Positions 18,080 to 28,589 of a stretch of 64,000 nt of DNA are shown piece by piece. The notes below the pieces were generated by a model. The model had not been told where the DNA came from. It worked only from the letters and a program-made list of their open reading frames with translations, and made no database searches. Origin of the DNA: Stentor coeruleus (Eukaryota; Ciliophora; Heterotrichea; Heterotrichida; Stentoridae). The DNA lies in assembly GCA_001970955.1 (NCBI GenBank), contig MPUH01000203.1, forward strand, positions 18,916 to 82,915, read 5' to 3'. The position numbers were made by a program, and so were the translations under genes. The stretch's first letter is position 1. Each line of letters begins with the position of its first letter.

Positions 18080-20842
18080 ATGGGAAGTTGTGCCAATAAG
18101 TCTAAAGTGATAGAACCAGCAGTAAAACCAAGTCTTAATAGTACAGACCAATTTAAAGTTGATGAAGAGACTAAGCAAGTAAATAAGTCAAATACCCTAA
18201 TAAGCAGAAAACAACTTAAACAAAAAAAACCTGTGGTTGATGGGAGAATACGCCCAGAAGAGTTTTCTGAAGCCCCCACAGCAATTATGGCTGATAGAAC
18301 TAAGAGTACAATGGATGTTAGACTAATTTCGAATTCTTTGCAAAAACATTTCATTTTTTCCAATTTGACTGAGAGTCAAAAGTATTTGGTTATAGAACAC
18401 ATGAAACTCTATACAATTAGTTCAAATCAGATAATTTTTGAACAGGGTACAAAAGGTAGTGCATTTTTTGTAATATGCACTGGCAGGGTTGATGTTATTG
18501 TAAATGGCAACAGGGTAAATTCTCTCAAAGCAGGGGAAAGTTTTGGAGAACTAGCTTTACTTCACGACACACCTCGAAGCGCTACAGTGAAATCAATAAT
18601 AAACACATCCTTCTGGGTCTTAGACCGAAAAACATTCCGAAGTATCCTAGAAGATCTAAACGCAAAAAACTACAAAGAAAACAAAGCATTTATTGATTCT
18701 ATACCTTTATTCAAAATCTTATCCGAGTCACAAAAAGAATCTCTAGTCCAATGTTTATCAAGTCTTAAATACACTGTAGGTCAAAAAATTGTTAATGAAG
18801 GTGATCCTGGTGAACTTCTTTATATAATCAAAGAAGGTAATGTTTCATGTACTCAACGTAGTAAAGAAATCCGTAAAATGATTAAAGGTGATTATTTTGG
18901 AGAACAAGCATTATTATATGGTTCAGTACGTACAGCAACAATAACAGCAGTAGATGAAGTAATATGTGTTGCTTTAAGCCGTGAAGAATTATCTTCATGT
19001 TTAGGTGCATCACTTCAACAAATTCTATATAAAAACTCAGTCCTCATGGCATTTGAAAAATCTGAATTCCTTAATAAACTTGATAAAACACAGACTGAAA
19101 ATGTTATAAACCATATGGAAATTCAAAGCTATGATCATAATCAAGTCGTTATTCCATTTGGAACTTCGAAAAAAACATCAGTTTATGTGATAGTAAAAGG
19201 GGAACTTAGGAGTATTAAAAGTAGGGAAAGTGCTTTTAAAGTTTTTGATGTTGTTGGGGATTCTTGTGTTATTAAAGAATCTGATGATGTTTATAAAGAT
19301 GATTTTATTGCAGTTGGGGATGTAGATATTGCTCATATATCAGCTTCAGGTTTTTTTAATGCTATTGGTGGGGATTATAATCAGGTTACAAATAATAATG
19401 AAGCGATGAAGTTATTGAAAAGAGTTCAGTTGTTTAGAGGATTAACACAAATGCAATTTTCGAATTTGGTGAATATTGTCAAGATTGTGGAATATGAAGA
19501 TGAACAGGTTATTGTTGAACAAAACAACCCTGGAGACTGTTTTTTTTTGATTAAATCAGGCAAAGTTGATATAATAAAAGATGGGCAGGTTATAAGAAGT
19601 ATAACGAAAAATGATTACTTTGGTGAGAGGTCGTTACTTTTTAATAATTTTCGTTCAGCAAGTGTTATTGCGAATAAAAAAGTTATATGTTGGGTTATGT
19701 ATAAAGATGAATTTCTACAGATAGTAAATGAAAAAATCAGAAAACAATTGTTAGAAAGAATTGAATTACAAGATGATACTATACAATTAAATGATCTTGC
19801 TATAATTAAATCTTTAGGAAACGGGATGTTTGGTAATGTATTCCTCACAGTCCATAAATCAAAAAGATCATTATTTGCTTTAAAAACTGTAGATAGAAGG
19901 AAAATTACAGCTTATGAAATAGAAGAAAATATTGTGTTAGAAAGAAAGATTTTATTACAACTTGACCATGTGTTAATAATGAAGTTAGTAAGAACATTTA
20001 AAGATTCGAAAAGATTGTATTTTTTAATGGAGTTTATAAGAGGAATGGATTTATTTGATGTATTAAGGAAGTTAGATTTACTAAAAGAATGTGATGCAAG
20101 ATTTTATGCTGCATGTGTGTTTATGATATTAGAACATTTACATGAAAGGAATATTATTTATAGAGATTTAAAGCCTGAGAATATGGTTGTAGATCATGAA
20201 GGGTATCCAAAACTCATTGATTTTGGAACTGCGAAATTTGTTAGTGGAAGGACTTATACTATTGTTGGTACTCCACATTATATGGCACCTGAAGTTATTA
20301 CTGGTCATGGATATAGTCTTTCAGCTGATTATTGGAGTGCTGGGATTATGGTTTATGAGTTTCTATTTGGATGTGTACCTTTTGGTGAAGAGGAAACTAA
20401 TCCATATTCGATTTATGAAAAAGTTCAGGAAAGAAGACTTGTATATCCTAAATGGGTTGACAATAAAAATCATGTTAAGGAATTTATTAATCAGTTACTA
20501 AGTAAAAATCCTGCAAGTAGGATTGGAGGGAATTTCGATAATCTTAAGAGCAATCCTTGGTTTATAGGATTTAACTGGGATAAACTTATGAGTAAAGAAT
20601 TGAAAGCCCCGTATGTCCCAAAGGTTTCAAATTTAGATATTGAAATTGAAGCTGCTATTAGAAATAATAAAAATACTGACGANTATGTCCCAAAGGTTTC
20701 AAATTTAGATATTGAAATTGAAGCTGCTATTAGAAATAATAAAAATACTGACGATGTTATAAGCAGAATAGAAGATAAAGATGAGGTTCCAAAGAAAAAA
20801 AGACACACAAGTATTCCTGATGCATGGGATAATGAGTTTTAA
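18080..20842 (+). CDS. cGMP-dependent-type protein kinase (PKG) with four cyclic-nucleotide-binding domains
   Basis: An AGC kinase domain (about residues 572-835) carries GNGMFGNV, the FALK lysine, YRDLKPEN (about 693), DFGTAK (about 713) and GTPHYMAPEV. It follows four cyclic-nucleotide-binding modules (roughly 85-200, 205-320, 325-440 and 450-560). The first, second and fourth keep FGE(L/Q/R)(A/S)LL followed by R(S/T)A phosphate-cassette motifs; the third is degenerate. The four-module order is typical of protist PKGs. The N-terminus MGSCANKSK suggests N-myristoylation at Gly2 and palmitoylation at Cys4, hence membrane attachment. The last exonic stretch contains an artefactual 72-nt duplication with an N (20612-20754); without it the protein is 896 rather than 920 aa. 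cGMP preference is inferred from family architecture. Confidence 0.85.
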   Translation: MGSCANKSKVIEPAVKPSLNSTDQFKVDEETKQVNKSNTLISRKQLKQKKPVVDGRIRPEEFSEAPTAIMADRTKSTMDVRLISNSLQKHFIFSNLTESQKYLVIEHMKLYTISSNQIIFEQGTKGSAFFVICTGRVDVIVNGNRVNSLKAGESFGELALLHDTPRSATVKSIINTSFWVLDRKTFRSILEDLNAKNYKENKAFIDSIPLFKILSESQKESLVQCLSSLKYTVGQKIVNEGDPGELLYIIKEGNVSCTQRSKEIRKMIKGDYFGEQALLYGSVRTATITAVDEVICVALSREELSSCLGASLQQILYKNSVLMAFEKSEFLNKLDKTQTENVINHMEIQSYDHNQVVIPFGTSKKTSVYVIVKGELRSIKSRESAFKVFDVVGDSCVIKESDDVYKDDFIAVGDVDIAHISASGFFNAIGGDYNQVTNNNEAMKLLKRVQLFRGLTQMQFSNLVNIVKIVEYEDEQVIVEQNNPGDCFFLIKSGKVDIIKDGQVIRSITKNDYFGERSLLFNNFRSASVIANKKVICWVMYKDEFLQIVNEKIRKQLLERIELQDDTIQLNDLAIIKSLGNGMFGNVFLTVHKSKRSLFALKTVDRRKITAYEIEENIVLERKILLQLDHVLIMKLVRTFKDSKRLYFLMEFIRGMDLFDVLRKLDLLKECDARFYAACVFMILEHLHERNIIYRDLKPENMVVDHEGYPKLIDFGTAKFVSGRTYTIVGTPHYMAPEVITGHGYSLSADYWSAGIMVYEFLFGCVPFGEEETNPYSIYEKVQERRLVYPKWVDNKNHVKEFINQLLSKNPASRIGGNFDNLKSNPWFIGFNWDKLMSKELKAPYVPKVSNLDIEIEAAIRNNKNTDXYVPKVSNLDIEIEAAIRNNKNTDDVISRIEDKDEVPKKKRHTSIPDAWDNEF
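20612..20754. repeat. 71-bp direct duplication joined by an N (assembly overlap)
   Basis: Bases 20612-20682 and 20684-20754 are identical and joined by one N. With the N the unit is 72 nt, so the kinase frame survives with 24 extra residues near its C-terminus. The two other duplications in this window have similar lengths. Confidence 0.85.
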
Positions 20843-21761
20843 GTATAGATGGTATATAAACATTCATAACTTTATTAAAATTTGAAGTAATATAAAATTT
20901 AGTCTAAATTTCATATAATTAATTTCACCATAATATATTTATTTTGTATTATTCCCATATGACCAAAGATAAATACACAATATTTGTATTGAAGAAAACG
21001 TATTCTTATTTCTTCAAACACTAAACTATTATTATGACAACAAAAAATCATACTTGCTTTTTCAAGCATCTCAAAAGTTATATTTATAAATCCTCAAAGA
21101 TAACAGAATATATTAGGCATTCAGCTTTAGGACAATTAATTCCGAAAGTCCTAGAATTAAGTACTTTTATATTAGAATTTGTTAAAAATCCTAGGATTCT
21201 TTAGATGTTTTATAAAATTTCTAAAAAAACACTCAATACAATTTGGATGATACATTTAAGTTTTATAATAGCTTCTTGCCAATATACTGAATCAGAAATA
21301 TTTTGAAAGATAATATAGGTATCACTTTAGATAAATTAAGTTTTAAATTCTATTAGTCTTAATTTGATTTTTAGAAATACAAATAATAATCAGTCATAAA
21401 TCTATTATTTCTAATACCTAATAAACTTAGTCCAATTCTAATTCATAGATCATAAGATTAACTCAAACCATACTAAAGCTGAGTAATGTCAAGAGCGGAT
21501 AATCCTCCAAAAAACTTATAATGATAATAAAAATTTACGTAAATAAAATAAAAAAACTATAAAATCTTTTTTTTATAACAAAGACAAAGCCATAATCAAA
21601 CTACAAGAAAAAGTAAAATTTTAAATACATACTCAAAAAGCTTAGATTCCATAAAATCAATAGTCATCACTACAATACCAAATATTTTAATTATAACCTA
21701 ATACAAAAAAATAAGTGCCAAAAGATAAACTAAATGACTTTATTGTAATAATTAGCCTAAT
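20843..21761. other. Intergenic, nothing recognised
   Basis: About 0.9 kb of AT-rich DNA between the kinase and the convergent CSN6 gene. I see no coherent frame, intron chain or repeat. Confidence 0.5.
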
Positions 21762-22607
21762 TTAATCAAAACGTTCATTATTCATCATCTGGAATTTCTC
21801 AACAAGCTCAGAAAGATGATAAGACCCTTTGGTCATCGCACTAACCAAAACCACTAACAACTCTTCACTAATTTCTCTATTAAGTTCTCTATCAATCTCA
21901 TAAGCTGGGGTTACTGGTATCTGATTGCTTATTTCATGAACTTTCCTCATAATCTTCCTTGAACTCCTAACCTTAGCATTATTCTTAACCAAATGTAATA
22001 AAAGTGAAAGTCTTTTTTTAAACAGTCTCATTGCGCTTAAAAAGTTATTCAGATCTGAAGAATACTGTGAATTATCCCCACCTGTTCCAGCACTTTTTCT
22101 CGATACAAAGTCTACACTGATTCTTTCAGCATCAGTAGTTTCAATTGAATATGCAACTTTTCTAAACTCATGATTTGTGATGTTTTCTGAGACTATAACA
22201 TGTGTTTCATAAATATCAACTGGAAGTAATTCTTCTGATGTTGTTAAAGTTGTATTAAAGTTCAAATAAAGCAAATGTTCGCTAAAGTTTATTAGGGATT
22301 TTTGGATTTCCATATCTTGAAGACTGTAATGTCCTGTAGAATACCAACCTAAGAATTCATAGTTGGGGAAAATCTCTAAGACCATACTCATACGTTTTTC
22401 TATAAATTCGAGATCAAGTTGGATGACTCCATCATTGTTAAAACTTGGAGATTCGAAGGAGTTTTGAATATGGATACTGCGGTCTTTGATAGAACCAACT
22501 AGGATACCAAAGTTTCTGGTCTGCTCGGAACAATCAGCAAAAGACCTTGTATATTGGTCAGATATATTCATCAGTACCAGAGGATGCAGACTGATATTGA
22601 CTGCCAT
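21762..22607 (-). CDS. CSN6: COP9 signalosome subunit 6 (MPN-minus)
   Basis: The protein (281 aa) opens with ISLHPLVLMNISDQYTR, the hallmark start of CSN6. It continues through the MPN fold with FGILVGSI, a LDLEFIEKR segment, FPNYEFLGWYSTG and LPVDIYE. After residue 160 come ETTDAERISVDFV and a helical C-terminus (about 185-281). The JAMM zinc ligands are absent, as expected for CSN6, the non-catalytic partner of CSN5. The complex removes Nedd8 from cullins. The length is slightly shorter than animal CSN6 (about 320 aa). Single exon, starting at the only suitable ATG. Confidence 0.85.
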   Translation of the reverse strand: MAVNISLHPLVLMNISDQYTRSFADCSEQTRNFGILVGSIKDRSIHIQNSFESPSFNNDGVIQLDLEFIEKRMSMVLEIFPNYEFLGWYSTGHYSLQDMEIQKSLINFSEHLLYLNFNTTLTTSEELLPVDIYETHVIVSENITNHEFRKVAYSIETTDAERISVDFVSRKSAGTGGDNSQYSSDLNNFLSAMRLFKKRLSLLLHLVKNNAKVRSSRKIMRKVHEISNQIPVTPAYEIDRELNREISEELLVVLVSAMTKGSYHLSELVEKFQMMNNERFD

Positions 22608-23711
22608 TTATTATTGTACTTATAAAAGAAACTGATTCTTGAGCTTTTTGGTTTTGTTATTGGAGTAAATAATGTTAGGGATATACTTATAAAGATCATT
22701 TTTTCATATAAGTGATCTAAGAGAGTTTGTTTATTTTGTGAGACTTTATAGGTGATTTTACTTTTATATAGACAGTATTTTTATCAATTTTTATTACAAA
22801 TTATTATGCTTGTTAAGATAGGTTTTGATATTTTGATATATAATGTTAGAGGATTAAATATAAAATGATGATTTATAGGTATTTGGTATTAGTTTGGAAA
22901 TATTATAGAAAAGTATTTGGGTTTGGATTAAAGATAGAGTAGTGGGGTTGATATTGAAAAAAGAGAATGAGATAAGTGGTAAAATTTAGTTCAATATGAG
23001 TGATTAGGACAGACTAGAATGTAGAGGCTTTTAGGGTGAATTATTAAAGATTAGGCTAGAATAAAAAATAAAGGAAAATAAAAACTTTCAAAGCAAAATT
23101 CACAATAACTTGTATTAGAATATTTTTTTTTTCAACTAAATCTTAGGAAAAAACTAAAAAATCTTGTTGTGAAAGATAATCTCTATTACCTTACATGATA
23201 TTTTTATTTTTAATTGTTTCTATGATCTTTTTAACTTTTTGATAGTGTTTTACACATAAAAATCGGAAGATATTATCATAAAGTATAAAAAATATATATA
23301 TCACTCAAGTAAAACAAAAAAATGTTTCGAACAGCTTCAAAAAAACTTTGAATAATATACCAGAATGCAATAGTTTTAAAGATTTTTATTTCTATATATT
23401 CACTTTGATTAATAGAATATATATATAATTTTATAAAAATCTCAAGAGATGGAAAATTACATATAAAAATAAGTTTTAAAACCTAATAACGTTAAACAAT
23501 CAAAATCTTAAATGGGTTAAAGTTGTAACTAATAAAAGCAATCTTAAAACTTTATCTTCAACAGAATTCCTTGCATTAATTGATAAATATCTAGTGTCAA
23601 TAGGCTCTAAATAATATAAAGTTTTATAAAATAAGCTAGTTTTTATAAGAGAATAATCCATTACATATAAAATGCTAAATTTTATTATTTTATTAAGTTA
23701 CTATTAGAACT
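22608..23711. other. Intergenic with a short coding-like fragment
   Basis: Purine/GT-rich DNA around 22820-23060 has broken frames. On the plus strand, about 23480-23614, a frame reads LKWVKVVTNKSNL then KTLSSTEFLALIDKYLVSIGS to a TAA, and is closed upstream by another TAA. It looks like the remnant of a gene's 3' end. No family was recognised. Confidence 0.3.
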
Positions 23712-24056
23712 ATGCTAATAATGTCAGAATCGCAAAATTGGCACAAAGATTTATGTTCCTGCTTTGATGCTACACCAATCTGCCTCATGAACTTTTGCTG
23801 CCCTATTATAGGAGCAGGTATAACACAATACATTGCTCATCGTAATATCCCAGGTTTAAATGAATCCTTATCTCTTTACTTAGCATTGACCTGCTGCTGT
23901 TTAGGAAATGCAATAAACCGTAAAAGAATGAGAAGCAAACTTAAACTTGGCGGCAATTTTATTTGCGACTGCATCTTTTACATCTTTTATTGCCACACTT
24001 GTATGGTTGTTCAAGAATATCAAGAAGTTAATTGGCATATTCTAAATAAGTATTAA
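23712..24056 (+). CDS. PLAC8-family Cys-rich protein
   Basis: The protein has 114 aa, or 111 if it starts at the next in-frame ATG (23721, MSESQNW), which fits the family better. It shows the PLAC8 pattern: W-x3-LC-x-CF near the N-terminus, then a hydrophobic stretch CLMNFCCPIIGAGITQ, a second hydrophobic CCCLGNAI segment, a basic RKRMRSKLKL loop, and a C-terminal DCIFYIFYCHTCMVVQE segment. PLAC8 proteins are small membrane-associated proteins linked to cell size and metal handling in plants and animals; the ciliate role is unknown. Single exon. Confidence 0.75.
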   Translation: MLIMSESQNWHKDLCSCFDATPICLMNFCCPIIGAGITQYIAHRNIPGLNESLSLYLALTCCCLGNAINRKRMRSKLKLGGNFICDCIFYIFYCHTCMVVQEYQEVNWHILNKY

Positions 24057-24781
24057 GTTTAAGTTAATGTTTATTGCCAAATGATGAAAAATTTTAATGA
24101 TATAAAAACTAATATTTAAGGTATTTTGTATAGTTGTGGTAATTTAGAGAGAAAATATTAGGTTTTATGATAAACTATATGGGAAATGAATTTTTGAATT
24201 GTGTAGGTCTAACCAGATGGTTAAAAATTTGAAATATATTGGTAGTTTAGTAAAGCAAACGGTTATAGTGTTTAATCTATGCAAATGAAGATATGTATAA
24301 ATGAAATTAACGACTGTGTTTCAAAACATGATAAGTATATCCAAACTAATAGAGTTACGTATAAAAATAACTAAGAAGAAGATAAAATATCGTGATAAAG
24401 CTAAAGTTCTTTGGCAAATTGTTCATACTCCAAAGGTTGCCACATAAAAGCGGAAAAATCAGGCTTTAGAAGCTTAAAATATGCTAACGGGAGCAAAAAC
24501 AAAGAAGAACCTTATAACAAAAACCTAAACCACACAGAAACCTATACTTAATCAAATAGCCAAGTCTATAAAATATACAGCAAAAAAACAAACTTGATAT
24601 CTTGAAAGACATAAATACATAGAAAACCATTTACAAGACAAAAGCATAGTCAATAGGTTTTCTATTAGGCTCATAAATCTGATAAACCATATAAAATGAT
24701 TTAATAATACACAAATCAGTCAATAAACATAAAGGAATATAGAACAACAACAAAAAGTTTGTAGCCTAATCCTATAATAAT
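24057..24781. other. Intergenic, possible short coding remnant
   Basis: About 0.7 kb with no gene. A 47-codon open stretch at about 24306-24446 on the plus strand (QNMISISKLIELRIKITKKK) ends in TAA and lacks context. I do not call it. Confidence 0.4.
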
Positions 24782-25750
24782 TTATAATAAAATACATGGG
24801 CACCTTTTTTGGGTAGAATAATTGTTCTCATGCATTTCTGAAGTGGGATAAGGGATTTTTTTCATCACTTGAGGCTCAACTCTAAGATTTCTTACTGGAG
24901 CTGATGAGGAAATAAGTAACAAAGAATCAGAAACTGAATAGCCTGGCATTGACACCTCACTAACTTTGAAGTTTTCATGAAGTTTTTTAGCTAGCATCAA
25001 GCTCACATATCGATCTAAATAATCAAATTCATTTTCTATTGTTATGTTTTCATCTATTATATGTAATATTTGAGTACTAACTTGACTTTGATCAAGTACT
25101 GAGCAAGATTCTGTAGTAAGATTATTTTCTACATAAGCTAATTGGATTTTTTTCAATTCAGCCTCACTTTCTTCATAAACAATTGTCATTGATCTAGAAT
25201 GAAAAATCTGATTGCCTATATCAAGGAGACTTTTTTTTAAAGAGCTTATCAATTGGTTTTTATAATTTCAAAAAATCTGATTGCCTATATCAAGGAGACT
25301 TTTTTTTAAAGAGCTTATCAATTGGTTTTTATAAATTTTGATTTCTAGAAATATGACTAAACCCACTTCCTCAGCTTCAATTTTGACGTCAAGCCACATG
25401 TCTAATGAGGATATATCACAAATTAAATGGTCTCCAGATTTAATATAATCTCCAATACACCCAAATTCTGGAATAGATTGTTTGTTGCATATTAAATTGA
25501 TAGCTTGAATGCTTGTTAACCCTGAAAATGTTGAGTATTTTTCCATTGCTTCGCCAATTTGGTATCGAAGGTAGCTTAAAGAATCACTGAATAATAATTA
25601 CTTAAAATTAAATGTTACGAGGATACGCTTGGATGGAACAGGTTCCCAGTGTACTATGACTTCGATTCTTTTTTGAGCTTTACCGTCTTTATCAAGATAT
25701 ATGTAATTTTCATCATCATGCAGGCCAAATTCTTTAAGAACTTTACTCAT
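24782..25750 (-). CDS. Unknown protein with possible C-terminal prenylation signal, one intron
   Basis: Exon 1 starts at the ATG ending at 25750 and runs to 25602. A 15-nt intron (25587-25601) joins it in frame to the rest. An artefactual 69-bp duplication (25202-25334) introduces a TGA; collapsing it restores one frame of about 294 aa ending at 24782. The N-terminus (residues 10-50) contains KDGKAQKRIEVIVHWEP, possibly a beta-rich ubiquitin-like module. Residues about 80-135 contain a GDYIKSGDHLICDI segment, followed by an amphipathic helix. The C-terminus is CPCILL, which fits a Caa-Leu box for geranylgeranylation and suggests membrane attachment. No family was recognised. Confidence 0.65.
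25202..25334. repeat. 64-bp direct duplication, offset 69 bp (probable assembly overlap)
   Basis: Bases 25202-25265 recur at 25271-25334 with five unrelated bases between. The size matches the two N-marked duplications, and collapsing it repairs the host gene's frame, so an assembly origin is likely although no N marks it. Confidence 0.75.
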
Positions 25751-26163
25751 ATTTATTAATTAAATCAGTAATACTCTTATTACAGCCAAAATGGAAAAGG
25801 TAGAGACCCATGTATCTACATAAAAAATATCAGGGTAAAAGAAATACTACCCATACAAATTCAAAAAAAAAGGTAGGGTCTCTAATTAACACCCTATGTC
25901 AAACATACCCCAAACAGACACCAAACTTTTAAAACACAAAAAAACCAGATAATAAATTTCGTGCTACATATATTCATCATAATCACTATGATCTTTTTAT
26001 CTCATGCAATATCAATAAAATTTTTATTCCTCATTACATGAATCATCACCAATTGACATACAAAAGAAATTCAAGAAAATTATAAATAAAAAATACTTAA
26101 TCATAAGATTAAGCATACAAAAAAGTTCAAGTTCTTTTACTAAAAATAATTTTTCTAACTAAA
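25751..26163. other. Intergenic, nothing recognised
   Basis: About 0.4 kb of AT-rich DNA between two minus-strand genes. No frame or repeat was seen. Confidence 0.5.
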
Positions 26164-28182
26164 TTAAGATATTGCGAAACTAGAGCTTCTTTGTACTGAC
26201 CAGCTTTTACTAACACTTTGGATTTCAACAAGCTGAGATTTCCCTGGAGCTAAGTCAATACTCACAGCTTTTCCTGTAACTCCAACAATTTTTGCATTTC
26301 TTAAAGTAAATTCAACATCTTCTTCAAACCTTACACTTTTCGATAAGTTTTCATAAAGCAAATACATTCCTGATTCATGTTTTAATATAAAAACTGTTAT
26401 TCCAAGTTTTTCATTTGTCTCTGGGTGTAGCCTAGTTTCAGGTGTTCCTTCTTTTTTAATCCTAGCAAAGAGTGGATTAGGTGGTTCTTCAGCATGAATG
26501 GTACTTGTGAATTTCAAAACAGGTTTTTGTCCTGTTGCAACTTTGACTAAAACAATTTCAAAACCTTCAGGTTCTAAAGATATATCATATTTTCCTCCAG
26601 TATATGGTGGAAGCAAGCTTAGGTTTTTGAAAGTTTTGAAGTAGCAGGTTTCTTTGATGATCCCAGCTGAGCTATTGTAGACATAAAAATATCCAAAACC
26701 TTCTGGAAGCATTTCATGATATTTTACTAAACCATCAGCATGATCTACAGGGACTTCAACACCAGAAACATTAGCTCTATTGATATAAACTTCTCTTAAG
26801 TAAGTTGGAACCTCACCAAGACTACTGATTTTAAGATGAGATGACCCATAAGTTGATAAAACAAACTGTTTTACTATTGAAGCCCATTGAAATTCAACAT
26901 AGACTTGATAATTTCCTCTTTCCAAGTTTAGTTTCACCCACAAGTTCCTATCAAACCCTTGTTTTCCTGCTACATAAACCAATCCTTCATGGGACTCTTT
27001 CGCTATAATCATCCTACAATTGCTGTAATTATAATCTGCACCTTTGAAAAAACAACATTGCTCCATTTGATCTACACTCACATAAGTTTGTCCAGGATCA
27101 GTCACTTCTAATTTCAATACAATGTGAGACTCTTTTGCATGCTTTGCTTTAAATGATCTATAAACATAACGGTCATTAATTTGACAGATAGTCACAGCTG
27201 AAAAATAGTCCTTAAAGTCATCATAACACATCCAAAAAGTTCCATCTTCTTCTTCAGTGAAATCTAAAAGTTTCTTCAATTGTGGTGTCCATTTAGGTGA
27301 TTTATCACTCCAATCTCCTTGCCATTCAGCATTACTCCAAGGGTTTCTAAGCATAACTAATTTGACAGGTCCTTCACTAGTTTTTACTTCCTGTGCTTTA
27401 AGTACTGCATAACTAAGTGAGCCAATAAGCCCAATTCCTTCTAAAATCTGTTGTGAAGCTTTATTACTACTAGCTGAAGCGCATATTATATACTCTTCTC
27501 TTATACCTTCAATGATTTTTTCCCAAGTCCCTTCTTCGAATTTATAAGTCACAGTTGGTGCACCTGTTAAATCTCTTAAGGCACCATTTGAGGTGCCTTT
27601 TTCAGTCCTCTCATAGCTCCCATATACTTTAGCCCATGCTTTTTCTAATATCATAACCCATAATTCACTACCATTAGCTTTTGAAAAACAAGGTCCTCCG
27701 GTAGGTCCAGTACATGGGAAAAAGTCATCCACAACCACAACTTTTTTCTCCCCATGTACACATAATTCAACAGCATAAATACCCCATTCGCTAGGGTCTT
27801 TTGTAATAAATAACTTTTCTATACGAGATGGCTTTTCTGCAAGTAAAGTTAAGGCACATAGGAAATATGTGTCTCCTAAAGCTCCTTGGCGAATGTCATC
27901 TGGGGTGATTCCTCCTACAAAGACATTGACTGGGGCATCAGTAAGGAAATCAGTAGCACGTCTCCATTCGAATTTCTTCCAAGCTTTAACTTTTTCTGAG
28001 GTTTTTGGGTTTTTGATTAGAGAAATTCGACTTGGGGGGAAGTCTTGGTCGGTGTATTTTTGCTTGTTGATATAACACCAACGAGTTATTTTTTCAGGAT
28101 CATCTGGGGTTATGCTAGCGACTATACTTGAGACAAATAAGGCTTTACCTATGTCTATAAGTTCTGGTTCTGAGAGCTCCAT
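26164..28182 (-). CDS. Calpain-like protein, catalytically dead (pseudoprotease)
   Basis: The 672-aa protein has the calpain layout: a CysPc-like core at residues about 45-345, then two C2-like (calpain domain III) modules at about 345-510 and 520-660. The motif that should hold the catalytic Cys (family QGxLGDCWFL) reads QGALGDTYFLCAL, with Thr instead of Cys. The His motif (family GLVxGHAYSV) reads GLIGSLSYAV, with no His. The Asn motif is intact (LRNPWSNAEWQGDWSD). Two of three catalytic residues are lost while the fold and the Asn/Trp motif persist, so proteolysis is not expected and a binding or regulatory role is more likely. There are no EF-hands. Single exon; starts MELSEPELIDIG. Confidence 0.85.
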   Translation of the reverse strand: MELSEPELIDIGKALFVSSIVASITPDDPEKITRWCYINKQKYTDQDFPPSRISLIKNPKTSEKVKAWKKFEWRRATDFLTDAPVNVFVGGITPDDIRQGALGDTYFLCALTLLAEKPSRIEKLFITKDPSEWGIYAVELCVHGEKKVVVVDDFFPCTGPTGGPCFSKANGSELWVMILEKAWAKVYGSYERTEKGTSNGALRDLTGAPTVTYKFEEGTWEKIIEGIREEYIICASASSNKASQQILEGIGLIGSLSYAVLKAQEVKTSEGPVKLVMLRNPWSNAEWQGDWSDKSPKWTPQLKKLLDFTEEEDGTFWMCYDDFKDYFSAVTICQINDRYVYRSFKAKHAKESHIVLKLEVTDPGQTYVSVDQMEQCCFFKGADYNYSNCRMIIAKESHEGLVYVAGKQGFDRNLWVKLNLERGNYQVYVEFQWASIVKQFVLSTYGSSHLKISSLGEVPTYLREVYINRANVSGVEVPVDHADGLVKYHEMLPEGFGYFYVYNSSAGIIKETCYFKTFKNLSLLPPYTGGKYDISLEPEGFEIVLVKVATGQKPVLKFTSTIHAEEPPNPLFARIKKEGTPETRLHPETNEKLGITVFILKHESGMYLLYENLSKSVRFEEDVEFTLRNAKIVGVTGKAVSIDLAPGKSQLVEIQSVSKSWSVQRSSSFAIS

Positions 28183-28589
28183 TATTTATATTTTGCGTTG
28201 ATTGGAATGGATATTGAAATGAGATGTATTTAATAGGTTAAAAAAATTAAATAGTGGGATTTGGTAAGTAAAAAAATTTAAATGAATTTGAAATGGAAAA
28301 TTTTGGTAGGTTTGGAGATGAGATAGTGATAAGTTAGAAAGATGATGGGATGATGTTAGGATTGTTTTGAATTAGGATTTGCATGATTATTTCTTAATTC
28401 CTAAAAAATATTCTTTAACATATTCACATGTTTATATCCACATTTATAGCATTTAAAATTCAAATTCAACTTGTTCTTTTAGGTCAAGTTCAATATTAAT
28501 TTGACTTAATAAAAATGTGTAACACCTACTTTTCTAATAATATCACTTTAATATCAAAAGCTAATTCATTCCCATAATACAAATTTATA
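28183..28589. other. Intergenic, nothing recognised
   Basis: About 0.4 kb of AT-rich DNA between the calpain-like start and the ankyrin gene's stop. No features were seen. Confidence 0.5.

Noticed and set aside
20612-20754. A real 24-residue tandem repeat in the PKG C-terminus
   Set aside because: The copies are 100% identical, are joined by an N, and match the size of two other duplications, so an assembly overlap is more likely.
21762-22607. Loss of the JAMM motif in the MPN protein as an anomaly
   Set aside because: CSN6 is normally MPN-minus; the absence is expected.
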